A stretch of 64,000 nt of DNA. Source: Qipengyuania aestuarii (GTDB lineage Bacteria > Pseudomonadota > Alphaproteobacteria > Sphingomonadales > Sphingomonadaceae). A program made the position numbers and the translations under genes. Shown here piece after piece: positions 47,869 through 56,493 of the stretch (within the stretch, counting starts at the first letter, position 1; each line of letters opens with the position of its first letter). The DNA is taken from NCBI RefSeq assembly GCF_019711535.1, contig NZ_JAIGNP010000003.1, positions 496,001 through 560,000 of the forward strand. Direction: 5' to 3'. The notes under the pieces were generated by a model. It did no database searches. It was not told the origin of the DNA and was given only the letters and a program-made list of their open reading frames with translations.

Positions 47869-48522
47869 ATGTCGAGACTGGCGCTGTTGGCCCTGGGCTT
47901 TCCCTTATTCGTGCCCCTGTTCGTGGTCGCTGCGGTCCCGGGCGCCGCCCAGACCATGCCGCCGGCGCAGACGGGCCGGGCGCCGGGCAAAATCGACATC
48001 AGGGTCGATACGACGCCGGAAGCCGGGACCTATGAGGATTGCGAAGACGATCAGGATGCCGCGGCCATCACCGGCGAAATCGTCGTCTGCCGCAAGCGTT
48101 CGGGTGATGAGAATCGCCTCTATGACAAGGAAAGCGCCGAGCGGCGTCATGCGCAGCGCACGATGAACCATAACGAGATACCGGCACCCGATGTTGCAGG
48201 GGACGGGATTTTTCGGGGGCCCGCGACCGTTTCTGGGCTCTGCTTCATTCCCCCTTGTCCCAAGCCGCCGGCTTACATGATCGATTTTGCCACGCTGCCC
48301 GATGCTCCGCCCGGCTCCGACGCTGACCGGATCGCGCGCGGGCTTGCGCCGCGCGGCAACAGTAATGGCACGGTCACGCCGCCGCCCGCCCCGGCGCAGG
48401 GCCAGCAGGACAATGCCGAGGTGCTGGGCCTGCCGCCGCCGCTGGAGACGGACGAGGCCAGCCGCCCGGGCAAGGTCAGTCGCTCAGGATCGGCATCACC
48501 AGAGGACGAGCCGTCAGGCTAG
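47869..48522 (+). CDS. Secreted proline-rich protein, function unknown
   Basis: 217 aa. Signal peptide to about residue 28 (VVAAVPGAAQT). The mature part has a Cys pair segment YEDCEDDQDAAAITGEIVVCRKR, then RLYDKESAERRHAQRT and GLCFIPPCPKPP, ending in a proline/glutamine-rich low-complexity tail. EIVVCRKR with the upstream acidic Cys is a pattern I know from small secreted proteins of sphingomonads. Its last 47 bp overlap the 3' end of the convergent hom gene. The divergent glpX gene starts 90 bp away. Confidence 0.75.
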   Translation: MSRLALLALGFPLFVPLFVVAAVPGAAQTMPPAQTGRAPGKIDIRVDTTPEAGTYEDCEDDQDAAAITGEIVVCRKRSGDENRLYDKESAERRHAQRTMNHNEIPAPDVAGDGIFRGPATVSGLCFIPPCPKPPAYMIDFATLPDAPPGSDADRIARGLAPRGNSNGTVTPPPAPAQGQQDNAEVLGLPPPLETDEASRPGKVSRSGSASPEDEPSG

Positions 48523-49789
48523 GCGATCCGTCGAGCAGGTCGAGCGCCTTGGTGACGCAGCGTTCGGGCCCCTCATGCGTGACCATCGCCACCTGCACAT
48601 CGCCGCCATCCTTGTCGCGCCCGCGCTGGATCAGGCTCTCGATGGAAACATCGGCATCGCGCATGGCGGCCGTGATCTCGGCGAGCACGCCGGGCCGGTC
48701 GGCCACGGTGAAGCGGATATAGTCGCGCCCGATGCGCGTGCCGGGATCGGCCGGAGCGCATTGGACCAGGCTGGTCGTCGGGACTGAGAAGGGTGCCCCG
48801 CTCTGCCCGCGGGCGATGTCGATAAGGTCGGCCACCACGGCGCTGGCCGTGGGCTTGTCGCCCGCACCGGCGCCCTGGAACAGAAGACGGCCCGAAAAAT
48901 CGCCTTCCGCCACGACCGCATTGGTCGGCCCGGTGACGGCGGCCAGCGGATGGCGGAACGGCACGAGGCACGGCCGCACGCGCTGGAGAAGGCGGCAGTC
49001 CTCGCCTTCGCCCACCAGCGCCGCGATCCCGACCAGCCGGATGACATAGCCGAGCGTGTCCGCCTGCTGGATATCGCTGGCCCGGACCTGCGTGATGCCT
49101 TCGGTCTTCACATTGGGAAAGTCGATCGTCGTGCCGAACCCGATCGCGGCGAGAATCGCCAGCTTGTGGGCAGCATCGACGCCCTCGATATCGAAAGCCG
49201 GATCGGCCTCGGCATAGCCCTTGTCCTGGGCCGCCGAGAGCATTTCGGCAAAATCGGCCCCGGTCTGCTCCATCTCGGAGAGGACGTAATTGCAGGTACC
49301 GTTGAGAATGCCGTAAATCCGCGTCAGCGCATTGGCCGCCGTCCCTTCGCGCAGGCCCTTGAGCACCGGAATGCCGCCGGCGACCGCCGCTTCGAAGGCG
49401 AAAGGCGCGTTATGGATCGCCGCCGCTTCGGCCAGCTCCAGCCCGTGATGCGCAACCATGGCCTTGTTGGCAGTGACCAGCCCCTTGCCCGCATCGAAGG
49501 CCGAACGCGCCAGCGTCAGCGCCGGACCGTCGGACCCGCCGACCAGTTCCACCACCACGTCGACATCCTGCCGCTGCGCCATGGCCTGCATGTCGTCGAC
49601 CCAGGCATAGGGTGCCAGATCCACCCCCCGGTCCTTGCCGCGTTCGCGGGCGGAAACGGCCACGATCTCGATCGGCCGTCCGGCGCGCGCGGCGATCATG
49701 TCCCGGTTCGTCTCGATCAGCCTGATAACGCCCGCCCCGACGGTTCCGAGCCCGGCAATGGCGATTCTCAATGCATCAGCCACGGGCAC
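48476..49789 (-). CDS. hom: Homoserine dehydrogenase
   Basis: 437 aa. Reduces aspartate semialdehyde to homoserine for Thr, Met and Ile. NAD(P) site IAGLGTVGAGVIRLIE, TANKAMVAHHG, catalytic region GTCNYVLSEMEQTGADFAEMLSAAQDKGYAEADPAFDIEGVDAAHKLAILA, and a C-terminal ACT domain (DRPGVLAEITAAMRDADVSIESLIQRG) that usually gives threonine feedback control. Its 3' end overlaps the convergent secreted-protein gene by 47 bp. Confidence 0.97.
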   Translation of the reverse strand: MPVADALRIAIAGLGTVGAGVIRLIETNRDMIAARAGRPIEIVAVSARERGKDRGVDLAPYAWVDDMQAMAQRQDVDVVVELVGGSDGPALTLARSAFDAGKGLVTANKAMVAHHGLELAEAAAIHNAPFAFEAAVAGGIPVLKGLREGTAANALTRIYGILNGTCNYVLSEMEQTGADFAEMLSAAQDKGYAEADPAFDIEGVDAAHKLAILAAIGFGTTIDFPNVKTEGITQVRASDIQQADTLGYVIRLVGIAALVGEGEDCRLLQRVRPCLVPFRHPLAAVTGPTNAVVAEGDFSGRLLFQGAGAGDKPTASAVVADLIDIARGQSGAPFSVPTTSLVQCAPADPGTRIGRDYIRFTVADRPGVLAEITAAMRDADVSIESLIQRGRDKDGGDVQVAMVTHEGPERCVTKALDLLDGSPSLTARPLVMPILSD

Positions 49790-49944
49790 CGCCCTGTTTC
49801 AAAGAGCAGACTGCTAAGCCTGCCGGGCAGAGTTTTTCAACGAGCGGATCAGCTTCATCACGAATACATGTCATGGCCGGGGGCCTAGCGCATGGCCGCG
49901 GCATCCGTGAACCAGTTTGTCTTGAGCCTGGCTAAGCTGCGCAT

Positions 49945-50772
49945 TCAGAGCGAGCGTTCGCATGCCCCCAGCTGCTGGATCACGAACGCATAGTCGCGGC
50001 TGGCAATCTCCCTTGCCCGCGTATCGCGCGACAGGTTCGCTTCTCCGGGGAGCTCGGCCGGCAGGCTGCAGGCCAGACGGTACCATTCCACCGTGTTTTT
50101 CTGCGGCGGGCGCGCGGACTGGTCGACGATTTCGGTCCAGGAAACGCCCCAGCGCGGCTGCTGATTGGGCCGCCGGACAACCGTGATCGAGACCGGTTCG
50201 TTATTCGCGGTGTCGAGGAAAAGCTGGGTTTCCGATTCGCCCGTCAGCGCACCTTCCACTGCCAGGGCATCGGCGATCCGGGTGATCCGGGGCGGCGCGT
50301 CGGCGGCCACGAGCGATGCCAGAACCGGCCTTAGGCGCGCTTCCAGTTCGGGAGTATAAGGCTGCTGCGCGTCCGGCCCCACCAGTTGCAGCGAACTGGG
50401 CTTGCCCGGAACGCTGCGCGCGAAGAGCAGGACTTCCTGCTTCTTCAGCTTGGGCACCTTGCCCTTCTGCGTCAGCGGGACATCGACCAGATAGGTCAGC
50501 TCCTTGCCCAGCGGGACATTGCCGGAAAGCAGGGCAGCCGTTTCGGCCTCGATGAAAAGGCGCACATGACCGGGCGCGAGACCGGGCGCGCGCTCAGGCT
50601 TGAGCGCGACCTGGTCCGTGATCCTGGCCCGGACCACCAGCGGCGCCCCGTCCGCCAGATCGACGATGTCCGCATACGTAAGCGCGGCAGGAGCGGGAGC
50701 CTGGGCGAATCCGGGGGCGGCGAGGGCCAGAAAGGCGGCGGCTCCCAGCAAGGGCTTATTCAATGAATACAA
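49945..50772 (-). CDS. Secreted protein of unknown function
   Basis: 275 aa from TTG 50772, 5 nt after GGAAGGTCTGC; a second TTG at 50763 and an upstream TTG at 50820 are alternatives. Signal peptide (NKPLLGAAAFLALAAPGFAQ), then a beta-rich domain beginning LTYADIVDLADGAPLVVRARITDQVAL, with ELTYLVDVPLTQKGKVPKLKKQEVLLFAR in the middle and a C-terminal YRLACSLPAELPGEANLSRDTRAREIASRDYAFVIQQLGACERSL with two Cys. I do not recognise a characterised family; the form fits conserved sphingomonad envelope proteins. Confidence 0.75.
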   Translation of the reverse strand: MYSLNKPLLGAAAFLALAAPGFAQAPAPAALTYADIVDLADGAPLVVRARITDQVALKPERAPGLAPGHVRLFIEAETAALLSGNVPLGKELTYLVDVPLTQKGKVPKLKKQEVLLFARSVPGKPSSLQLVGPDAQQPYTPELEARLRPVLASLVAADAPPRITRIADALAVEGALTGESETQLFLDTANNEPVSITVVRRPNQQPRWGVSWTEIVDQSARPPQKNTVEWYRLACSLPAELPGEANLSRDTRAREIASRDYAFVIQQLGACERSL

Positions 50773-51128
50773 AGCAGACCTTCCGAAAATTCCTGACGGT
50801 GACACAATCTTGCAAACCAATCGAAGTAATTATCCGTTCCCTTCACACAAGGGCGTGAATCGGCGCTTAACCGATAAAGCGTTTGCTCCACATGTCCTGC
50901 AACGCTAAGGGGTGCGGCAGGACTGTGCTAATGATACAATATTGCCGGATCGTTGCGTTTTGCGACGTTATCGGGAACAAGCCCAGCCATGCGCCATCGT
51001 ACCTCGAACGGGATCGCGAAGGTGTTATACGGAATGCGGCGTCGGGGACACGGGCTGGTGTCCACCCCCACGGCGCCGAAAAATGGCCCGATGCAAATCG
51101 GGCGGACACGATGGAGTGATGCAACCGA
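50773..51128. other. Gap upstream of tonB with a leader hairpin
   Basis: No supported gene. A TACAAT hexamer at about 50934-50939 could be a -10 for tonB but has no clear -35. Near the end is a perfect hairpin GCCCGAT-GCAA-ATCGGGC (51086-51103) just before the GGAG ribosome-binding site at 51113-51116, and a smaller ACAC/GTGT hairpin at about 51047-51064. No recognisable Fur box was found by eye. Confidence 0.5.
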
Positions 51129-51821
51129 ATGGCTTATGCTGACCAACAGATGAGTGGGAATCGCGTCGTCGCGATCATCATCGTTGCCATTATCCACATT
51201 GCCCTCGGTTACTTGCTCATCACAGGTCTCGCTATCGATGCGGTGAAGAATGTGGTTGAGCGCGTAACGACGATCGACGTGGAAGAACCCCCGCCACCGC
51301 CGCCGCCGGAAGACGAACCGCCGCCGCCACCGGAAGATATTCCGGAGCCGACGAGCCCGCCTCCGCCGGTTTCGCCGCCGCCGCCGATGAACATTTCGCC
51401 AGCGCCGCCGACGATCCGGACGACTCCGAATATTCCGCCGCCGGCTCCGCCGACGCTGCGTATTCCGCCTCCGGCACCGCCGGCACCGCCCGCGCCCGCG
51501 CCGGCACCGCCAGCACCTTCGAAGGCTCGTGGTGCATCGCCGGACGGCCTGAACCGCTGGGCTGCGCGAATCCAGGGTGACTATCCCTCCAGCGCGCTTC
51601 GTCGCGAAGAATCGGGAACCGTCTCCATGCGCATCACGATCGGTGCCAACGGCCGCGTCGAGGCGTGTTCGGTAACCGGCAGCTCTGGTTCGAGTGCGCT
51701 CGACGACGCAGCCTGCCGCGGCATGCAGCGTTACGCACGGTACAATCCGGCACTCAACGCAGCCGGGGACCCGATCTCTTCTACCACAACTCAATCGATC
51801 CGTTACGTGCTGCCCGACTAA
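51129..51821 (+). CDS. tonB: Energy transducer TonB
   Basis: 230 aa. N-terminal membrane anchor (VVAIIIVAIIHIALGYLLITGLA, 12-34), then a periplasm-spanning region of about 80 residues rich in Pro and Glu (PPPPPPPEDEPPPPPEDIPEP, PAPPAPPAPAPAPPAP), and a C-terminal TonB domain (DYPSSALRREESGTVSMRITIGANGRVEACSVTGSSGSSALDDAACRG) with a Cys pair. It carries proton-motive energy from ExbB-ExbD to outer-membrane receptors such as the one at 28116. First gene of the tonB-exbB-exbD-exbD run. Confidence 0.94.
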   Translation: MAYADQQMSGNRVVAIIIVAIIHIALGYLLITGLAIDAVKNVVERVTTIDVEEPPPPPPPEDEPPPPPEDIPEPTSPPPPVSPPPPMNISPAPPTIRTTPNIPPPAPPTLRIPPPAPPAPPAPAPAPPAPSKARGASPDGLNRWAARIQGDYPSSALRREESGTVSMRITIGANGRVEACSVTGSSGSSALDDAACRGMQRYARYNPALNAAGDPISSTTTQSIRYVLPD

Positions 51822-51868
51822 GGGACGTCAGCAGCCTAAAAACGTCTATTTCAAGAGGATAATCCGCT

Positions 51869-52684
51869 ATGTTTTTCACACTTCTCGCTGCTGGAGCTGA
51901 TGCGCCGCAGAGCTCGTTCGGCTTCCTTCAGGCAATGGAAGAAGGCGGCCCCGTTGCGTGGTCGATCCTTGCGGTCATGATCATCATGTCGGTCGGTTCG
52001 TTCTACATCCTGTTCACCAAGTTCTTCGAACAGCGTAAGGTCATGAGCCAGTACAAGGACGTGCGCGGCGGCTTCTGGCGCGCCAACACGCTCAAGGAAG
52101 GCTCGACCAAGCTCGAAAAGAACAGCGCATGGCGCCAGCTGGTGGACGATGCAGTGTCTGCCGAAGAAAAGCATGCCAAGCTGAACGACAGCCTCGAAGC
52201 CCACGACTGGCTGCACGGCTCGCTCGAACGTTCGGAGCACGCCATCATGGCCAAGCTCAACGGCGGTCTGCCCTTCCTCGCAACCGTGGGTGCTACCGCA
52301 CCGTTCGTCGGTCTGCTCGGAACGGTTATCGGTATCTACCGCGCCCTGATCAACATCGGCATGGCCGGCTCGGCCTCGATCGACAAGGTTGCCGGCCCGG
52401 TTGGTGAAGCACTCATCATGACCGCCATCGGTCTGCTGGTCGCAGTTCCGGCCGTGTTCGCCTACAACTGGCTGCAGAGCCGCAACCGTCGCATCGCCGA
52501 CATGATGAGCGGCTTCTCGACCGACCTGCTTGCAAACATCAACTCGAGCGGCGCCATCAAGCCTGCTACGATGACTGCAACCTCGACGCAGGCTTCGGGC
52601 AAGGCAGCTGCTGGCCGCACCACCACCACGGCGACCACGCCTGCTGCCGGTGCGACCACCACCACCACCACGACCAAGCGCTAA
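51869..52684 (+). CDS. exbB: MotA/TolQ/ExbB proton channel protein
   Basis: 271 aa. Three membrane helices: one at about 28-50 (VAWSILAVMIIMSVGSFYILF) and the pair around GGLPFLATVGATAPFVGLLGTVIGIYRAL and GEALIMTAIGLLVAVPAVFAYNWLQ, which carry the conserved pore Thr residues and the GLxGTVxG motif. The C-terminal 35 residues are an unusual Thr/Ala-rich tail ending in a run of Thr and KR. AGGATAA precedes the ATG, 47 nt after tonB. With ExbD it forms the proton-driven motor for TonB. Confidence 0.94.
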   Translation: MFFTLLAAGADAPQSSFGFLQAMEEGGPVAWSILAVMIIMSVGSFYILFTKFFEQRKVMSQYKDVRGGFWRANTLKEGSTKLEKNSAWRQLVDDAVSAEEKHAKLNDSLEAHDWLHGSLERSEHAIMAKLNGGLPFLATVGATAPFVGLLGTVIGIYRALINIGMAGSASIDKVAGPVGEALIMTAIGLLVAVPAVFAYNWLQSRNRRIADMMSGFSTDLLANINSSGAIKPATMTATSTQASGKAAAGRTTTTATTPAAGATTTTTTTKR

Positions 52685-52691
52685 GCAGGGC

Positions 52692-52717
52692 ACGCGGGCG
52701 GCAGGCGCCGCCCGCGT
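52692..52717. other. Perfect RNA hairpin between exbB and the first exbD
   Basis: ACGCGGGCGGC (52692-52702) pairs perfectly with GCCGCCCGCGT (52707-52717) around a 4-nt loop AGGC. There is no T run, so it is not a normal terminator. Its place just after the exbB stop suggests an mRNA-stability or processing element that could keep ExbB in excess over ExbD. Confidence 0.6.
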
Positions 52718-52762
52718 CCTTCGCGTCAATCGTGTGAAATTGAATACGGATAGGATGTAAAT

Positions 52763-53293
52763 ATGGCGATCCAGATGGGAGGCGGGGCAGACTCGCCGAT
52801 GTCGGACATCAACACCACTCCGCTCGTGGACGTGATGCTGGTGCTTCTGATCATCTTCCTGATCGCGGTTCCGGTCGCGATCCAGACCATCGAGCAGCTG
52901 GAAATTCCGGTGATCGAATCGGTCGAATCGAAGGATAAGGTCGAAAACCTCCTCCTGACGGTCAGCACCAGCGACGATGCGGGCCTTAGCGCCGGCGATT
53001 CCGGCTACAGCGGTGCATCGCGCACCGGCGAATGCCGCGTCTACTTCAACAACCTTACCCCTGTGACCTCCGAAGAACTTTATGATCGCGCGTTCGAGCG
53101 CCTGGACACCATCGTCCAGCGTGCCGGCGGACCCGAAGCGATCATGGACGACCCGGAAAAGATCCCCCAGGTCCACATTCGCGGCGACGTCAACGCTCCG
53201 TGGTCCTGTGTTGCAGGGGCGATCTATAACGTTCAGGCTGCCGGTTATCCGATCGTCGGCTTCATTTCGAACCCGATTGATCCCAACGCCTGA
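52763..53293 (+). CDS. exbD: ExbD-family biopolymer transport protein, long form
   Basis: 176 aa. The N-terminus MAIQMGGGADSPMSDINTTPLVDVMLVLLIIFLIAVPVAI carries the ExbD/TolR signature with the essential Asp in TPLVDVMLVLLI, one membrane helix, then a periplasmic domain longer than usual (about 130 aa) with an insertion containing GYSGASRTGECRVYFNNL and a second Cys in WSCVAG, which might form a disulfide. The second exbD gene follows after 46 bp. Two ExbD proteins may form a heterodimer in the ExbB pore. Confidence 0.92.
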   Translation: MAIQMGGGADSPMSDINTTPLVDVMLVLLIIFLIAVPVAIQTIEQLEIPVIESVESKDKVENLLLTVSTSDDAGLSAGDSGYSGASRTGECRVYFNNLTPVTSEELYDRAFERLDTIVQRAGGPEAIMDDPEKIPQVHIRGDVNAPWSCVAGAIYNVQAAGYPIVGFISNPIDPNA

Positions 53294-53339
53294 GCGTAAC
53301 GCGCGACGGCCCCGGACAAGAATTCAGGAGTAAACCACC

Positions 53340-53783
53340 ATGGCTATGGCAGGCGGCAAGGATGATGGCGCCCCGATGATGGACATGAACATGACGCCGT
53401 TGATCGACGTCCTGCTCGTGCTCCTCATCATGTTCATCATCACCATTCCGATCGCGACCCATTCGGTCGACATCGATCTTCCGCAACCCAATCCGAATCC
53501 GCCCCCGGTGGATGTGGAGCCCGACAAGAACAAGCTCGTCCTCACCCAGGATGACCGGATGCTCTGGAACGGTGAGGAAATCCAGATGGGCGACCTCGTC
53601 AACCTTCTCGAGCAGTCGACCCGGATCAACCCCGAGCCGGAGCTTCAGTTCGAGCCGGAAGCTCTCGCAAGCTACGACCTTTCGGCCAGCGTGCTTCAGG
53701 TCATCAAGGCCAGCGGCGTTTCCAAGTTCGGCTTCGTCGGCAACGAGCGCTACCGCACGTTCGGCAAGGCCGGAATGCAGTAA
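53340..53783 (+). CDS. exbD: ExbD-family biopolymer transport protein, short form
   Basis: 147 aa, the usual ExbD size. MAMAGGKDDGAPMMDMNMTPLIDVLLVLLIMFIITIPIATHSVDIDLPQPNP has the signature helix with its Asp, followed by a standard periplasmic domain (VEPDKNKLVLTQDDRMLWNGEEI, ending VSKFGFVGNERYRTFGKA). AGGAGTAAACCACC precedes the ATG. A clear terminator follows, so this is the last gene of the tonB operon. Confidence 0.94.
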   Translation: MAMAGGKDDGAPMMDMNMTPLIDVLLVLLIMFIITIPIATHSVDIDLPQPNPNPPPVDVEPDKNKLVLTQDDRMLWNGEEIQMGDLVNLLEQSTRINPEPELQFEPEALASYDLSASVLQVIKASGVSKFGFVGNERYRTFGKAGMQ

Positions 53784-53806
53784 GGCTCGAAGACCAGAGT
53801 ACTTGC

Positions 53807-53837
53807 AAAAGGGGGCGGAGCGATCCGCCCCTTTTTC
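53807..53837 (+). terminator. Intrinsic terminator of the tonB-exbB-exbD-exbD operon
   Basis: GGGGCGG (53812-53818) pairs with CCGCCCC (53825-53831) around AGCGAT, followed by TTTTTCTTT. It lies 23 nt after the last exbD stop. Confidence 0.9.
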
Positions 53838-53962
53838 TTTGCCCCCACGTAAATTGCCCAGCCCCTCTCAGCAGACCTCCGATAACGGCGTGATCGGCGG
53901 CAGATATTCGGCCCGAAATGTGAAGCATGGTCGGTGCGTGGGACCGACTCGCTCCTGAAGCG

Positions 53963-56431
53963 CTAATCCAGCAAATCCTCGTCGAGAGCGCTCACCCGCA
54001 TGGCGGCACTGGCGAGGTCTTCCGCTTCGAGCAGCAATTCATCGTCCACGGCGCCCTGAGGGGTCGCCTCGCGGCCGATCATCACCATGACCGGCACGGC
54101 CAAGGGGCTAACCCTGTCGAGTTCCACATGCACCAGTTCGCGAGCCGAGCGATCGAGCAGATCGCCGAGCCTGCCCACATCGGTCATCCGCTCACGGGCA
54201 TCGGCCCAGGCGGCTTCGAGCAGGACATGGTCGGGCTCGTATTTGCGCAGGACGTCGTAGATGAGATCGGTCGAGAACGTGACCTGCTTGCCGGTCTTGC
54301 GCTTTCCGGGGTGCTGACGCTCGACCAGCCCCCCGATCACCGCCACCTCGCGAAAGGCGCGCCGCAGGAGGTGCGAATTCTGGACCCATTCCATGAATTC
54401 ATCCTGCAAGATGTCAGGTGAAAGCAGCGGGGCCGGATCCTCGACGGGTTTGAGCCCCCAGACGGCCAGCGAATAGTCATTGGCGACGAAGCCGCCGGGC
54501 AGCAGCCCCCTGTCCTCCATGCGGCGGGTAATGAGCATGCCGAGGCTCTGGTTCGCATTCCAGCCCTCGAACGTATAATAGACGCTGTAATGGCGCTTTG
54601 CGTGGGGGAAGCTCTCCACCAGCAGCTGGCCCGGCCCGGGCATCTGGCTGCGCCAGTCCTGTACTTCGAGCCATTCGCGCACATCGTCGGGAAAGCGCGC
54701 CCAGCCCGGCCGGTCGACCAGCATGGTGCGCACCCGCTCGGCCAGATGCGTCGTCAGCGGCATGCGCTGGCCGCCGTAACTCGGGATCATCGCATTGGAG
54801 GTGGCCGCCTTGACCAGCACCTCCATATCCTGGAGCTTGACGACCTCGAGGCTCATCCCGGCAAAGGCGAAGGTATCACCCGGAGACAGCGAAGCGGCAA
54901 ACCGCTCCTCGATCTTGCCGAGGCTCCGCCCTCCCCGCCCGCGGCCGGAATTGATCCGCACTTCAAGCATTTCGCTGTCGATGATGATGCCTGCATTGAG
55001 CCGGTGCCGCGCCGCCTGATCGGGATGGGTCAGCCGCCAGACGCCGTCCTTGTCGCGCACTATCCGCTTGAACTTGTCATAGGCCTTGAGCGAATAGCCG
55101 CCGGTCGCCACGAAGGTCAGCACGCGCTGCCAAATCTCCTCGTCGACCCAGGCATAGGACAGGCTGGAGCGAATTTCGCCCAGCAGCGCCTTTTCCTGGA
55201 ATGGTCCGGCGCAGGCGCATGCCATGACATGCTGCGCCAACACGTCGAGCCCGCCCGGCCTGAAATCCTCGCCATCGCGCTGGCCTTCATCGACGGCTTC
55301 CTTGGCAGCCGTGGCCTCGAGGAATTCGAACCGGTTTCCCGGCACCAGCAGCGCCCGGCTTGGCTGGTCGAGCCGGTGGTTGGCCCGCCCGATACGCTGA
55401 AGCAGACGCGAGGACCCTTTGGGCGCACCCATCTGGACGACAAGGTCGATGTCACCCCAATCGACGCCCAGATCGAGGCTGGCGGTCGCGACCAGGGCGC
55501 GCAGTTCGCCGCGCGCCATCGCAGCTTCGACCTTGCGGCGTGCCTCCTTCGAAAGCGACCCGTGATGAATTCCGATCGGCAGAGTGTCCTCGTTCACGTC
55601 CCACAGATGCTGGAAGATATATTCCGCCAGAAAGCGCGTGTTGGTGAAGACCAGCGTGGTTCTGTTCTGCCGAATCTCTTCATAAAGCTGCGGTATCGCC
55701 CATGTCGCCGCGTGGCCGCCCCAAGGTACGCGCTGTTCCTCGGGCAACAGGATCTCGACTTCGGCAGGCGCACCTTCTTCACCGTTCACCAGCGCCACGC
55801 TGTCGATGTCGCCCCACGGTGCCAGCCACTCGCGGAAGGCCTCGGGATTGGCGACGGTTGCCGATAGCGCTGCCCGCTGCAGGTCGGGCGCCAGCGCTTG
55901 CAGGCGCGAAAGCGCCAGCGCAAGCAGATCCCCGCGCTTTCCGGTGGCGAAGGCGTGGACCTCGTCGATCACGATGCGTTTCAGGCCAGCGAACATCTCT
56001 GCGCTGTCGGGATAGGACAGCAGCAGCGAGAGGCTTTCCGGGGTCGTCAGAAGAATGTTCGGAGGCTTGGTGCGCTGGCGCTTCTTGCGGTCGGAAGGCG
56101 TATCGCCGCTCCGCGTCTCCACCGTGATGGGCAGGCCCATCTCATCAACGGGCGTAAGCAGATTACGCTGCACGTCGTGGGCCAGCGCCTTGAGCGGCGA
56201 GACATACAGCGTGTGCAATCCCGTTGGCGCTTTACCGCCATTGCGCGAGGGTGCGAATGCCGCGAGCGTAGGCAAAAAGCCGGCCAGCGTCTTACCGGCA
56301 CCCGTGTCCGCCACGAGAAGGCTATGCCGGCCTTCGTCGCTGGTGTGAAGCATGTCCCGTTGATGGCGCCGTATGCGCCAGCCCCGGCCCGCGAACCAGT
56401 CGGCGATTTCAGAAGGAACGGCGCTCTGCAT
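53963..56431 (-). CDS. Ligase-associated-type DEXH box DNA helicase (Lhr-like)
   Basis: 822 aa. Superfamily 2: Walker A VADTGAGKT (40-48), DEVH box in RIVIDEVHAFATGKRGD, motif III LSATVA, TLVFTNTRFLAE (motif IV), ATASLDLGVDWGDIDLVVQMGAPKG (motif V) and LLQRIGRANHRLD (motif VI), then a long Lhr-type C-terminal half with EVVKLQDMEVLVKAATSNAMIPSYGG. Length and sequence fit the helicase of the ligase-associated DNA damage response set. The ligase, exonuclease and phosphoesterase partners are not next to it in this window. Confidence 0.92.
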   Translation of the reverse strand: MQSAVPSEIADWFAGRGWRIRRHQRDMLHTSDEGRHSLLVADTGAGKTLAGFLPTLAAFAPSRNGGKAPTGLHTLYVSPLKALAHDVQRNLLTPVDEMGLPITVETRSGDTPSDRKKRQRTKPPNILLTTPESLSLLLSYPDSAEMFAGLKRIVIDEVHAFATGKRGDLLALALSRLQALAPDLQRAALSATVANPEAFREWLAPWGDIDSVALVNGEEGAPAEVEILLPEEQRVPWGGHAATWAIPQLYEEIRQNRTTLVFTNTRFLAEYIFQHLWDVNEDTLPIGIHHGSLSKEARRKVEAAMARGELRALVATASLDLGVDWGDIDLVVQMGAPKGSSRLLQRIGRANHRLDQPSRALLVPGNRFEFLEATAAKEAVDEGQRDGEDFRPGGLDVLAQHVMACACAGPFQEKALLGEIRSSLSYAWVDEEIWQRVLTFVATGGYSLKAYDKFKRIVRDKDGVWRLTHPDQAARHRLNAGIIIDSEMLEVRINSGRGRGGRSLGKIEERFAASLSPGDTFAFAGMSLEVVKLQDMEVLVKAATSNAMIPSYGGQRMPLTTHLAERVRTMLVDRPGWARFPDDVREWLEVQDWRSQMPGPGQLLVESFPHAKRHYSVYYTFEGWNANQSLGMLITRRMEDRGLLPGGFVANDYSLAVWGLKPVEDPAPLLSPDILQDEFMEWVQNSHLLRRAFREVAVIGGLVERQHPGKRKTGKQVTFSTDLIYDVLRKYEPDHVLLEAAWADARERMTDVGRLGDLLDRSARELVHVELDRVSPLAVPVMVMIGREATPQGAVDDELLLEAEDLASAAMRVSALDEDLLD

Positions 56432-56493
56432 CTCTGCTCAAGCGAAGGAGCGAGAACGCGGTTCCCCCGATTGCGGAGCGGGAGACGAAGTCC

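Noticed and set aside
51285..51530. CRISPR-like or tandem repeat of CCGCCG units in tonB
   Set aside because: These are codons of the proline-rich spacer of TonB. There are no evenly spaced repeats with unique spacers, and no cas genes.
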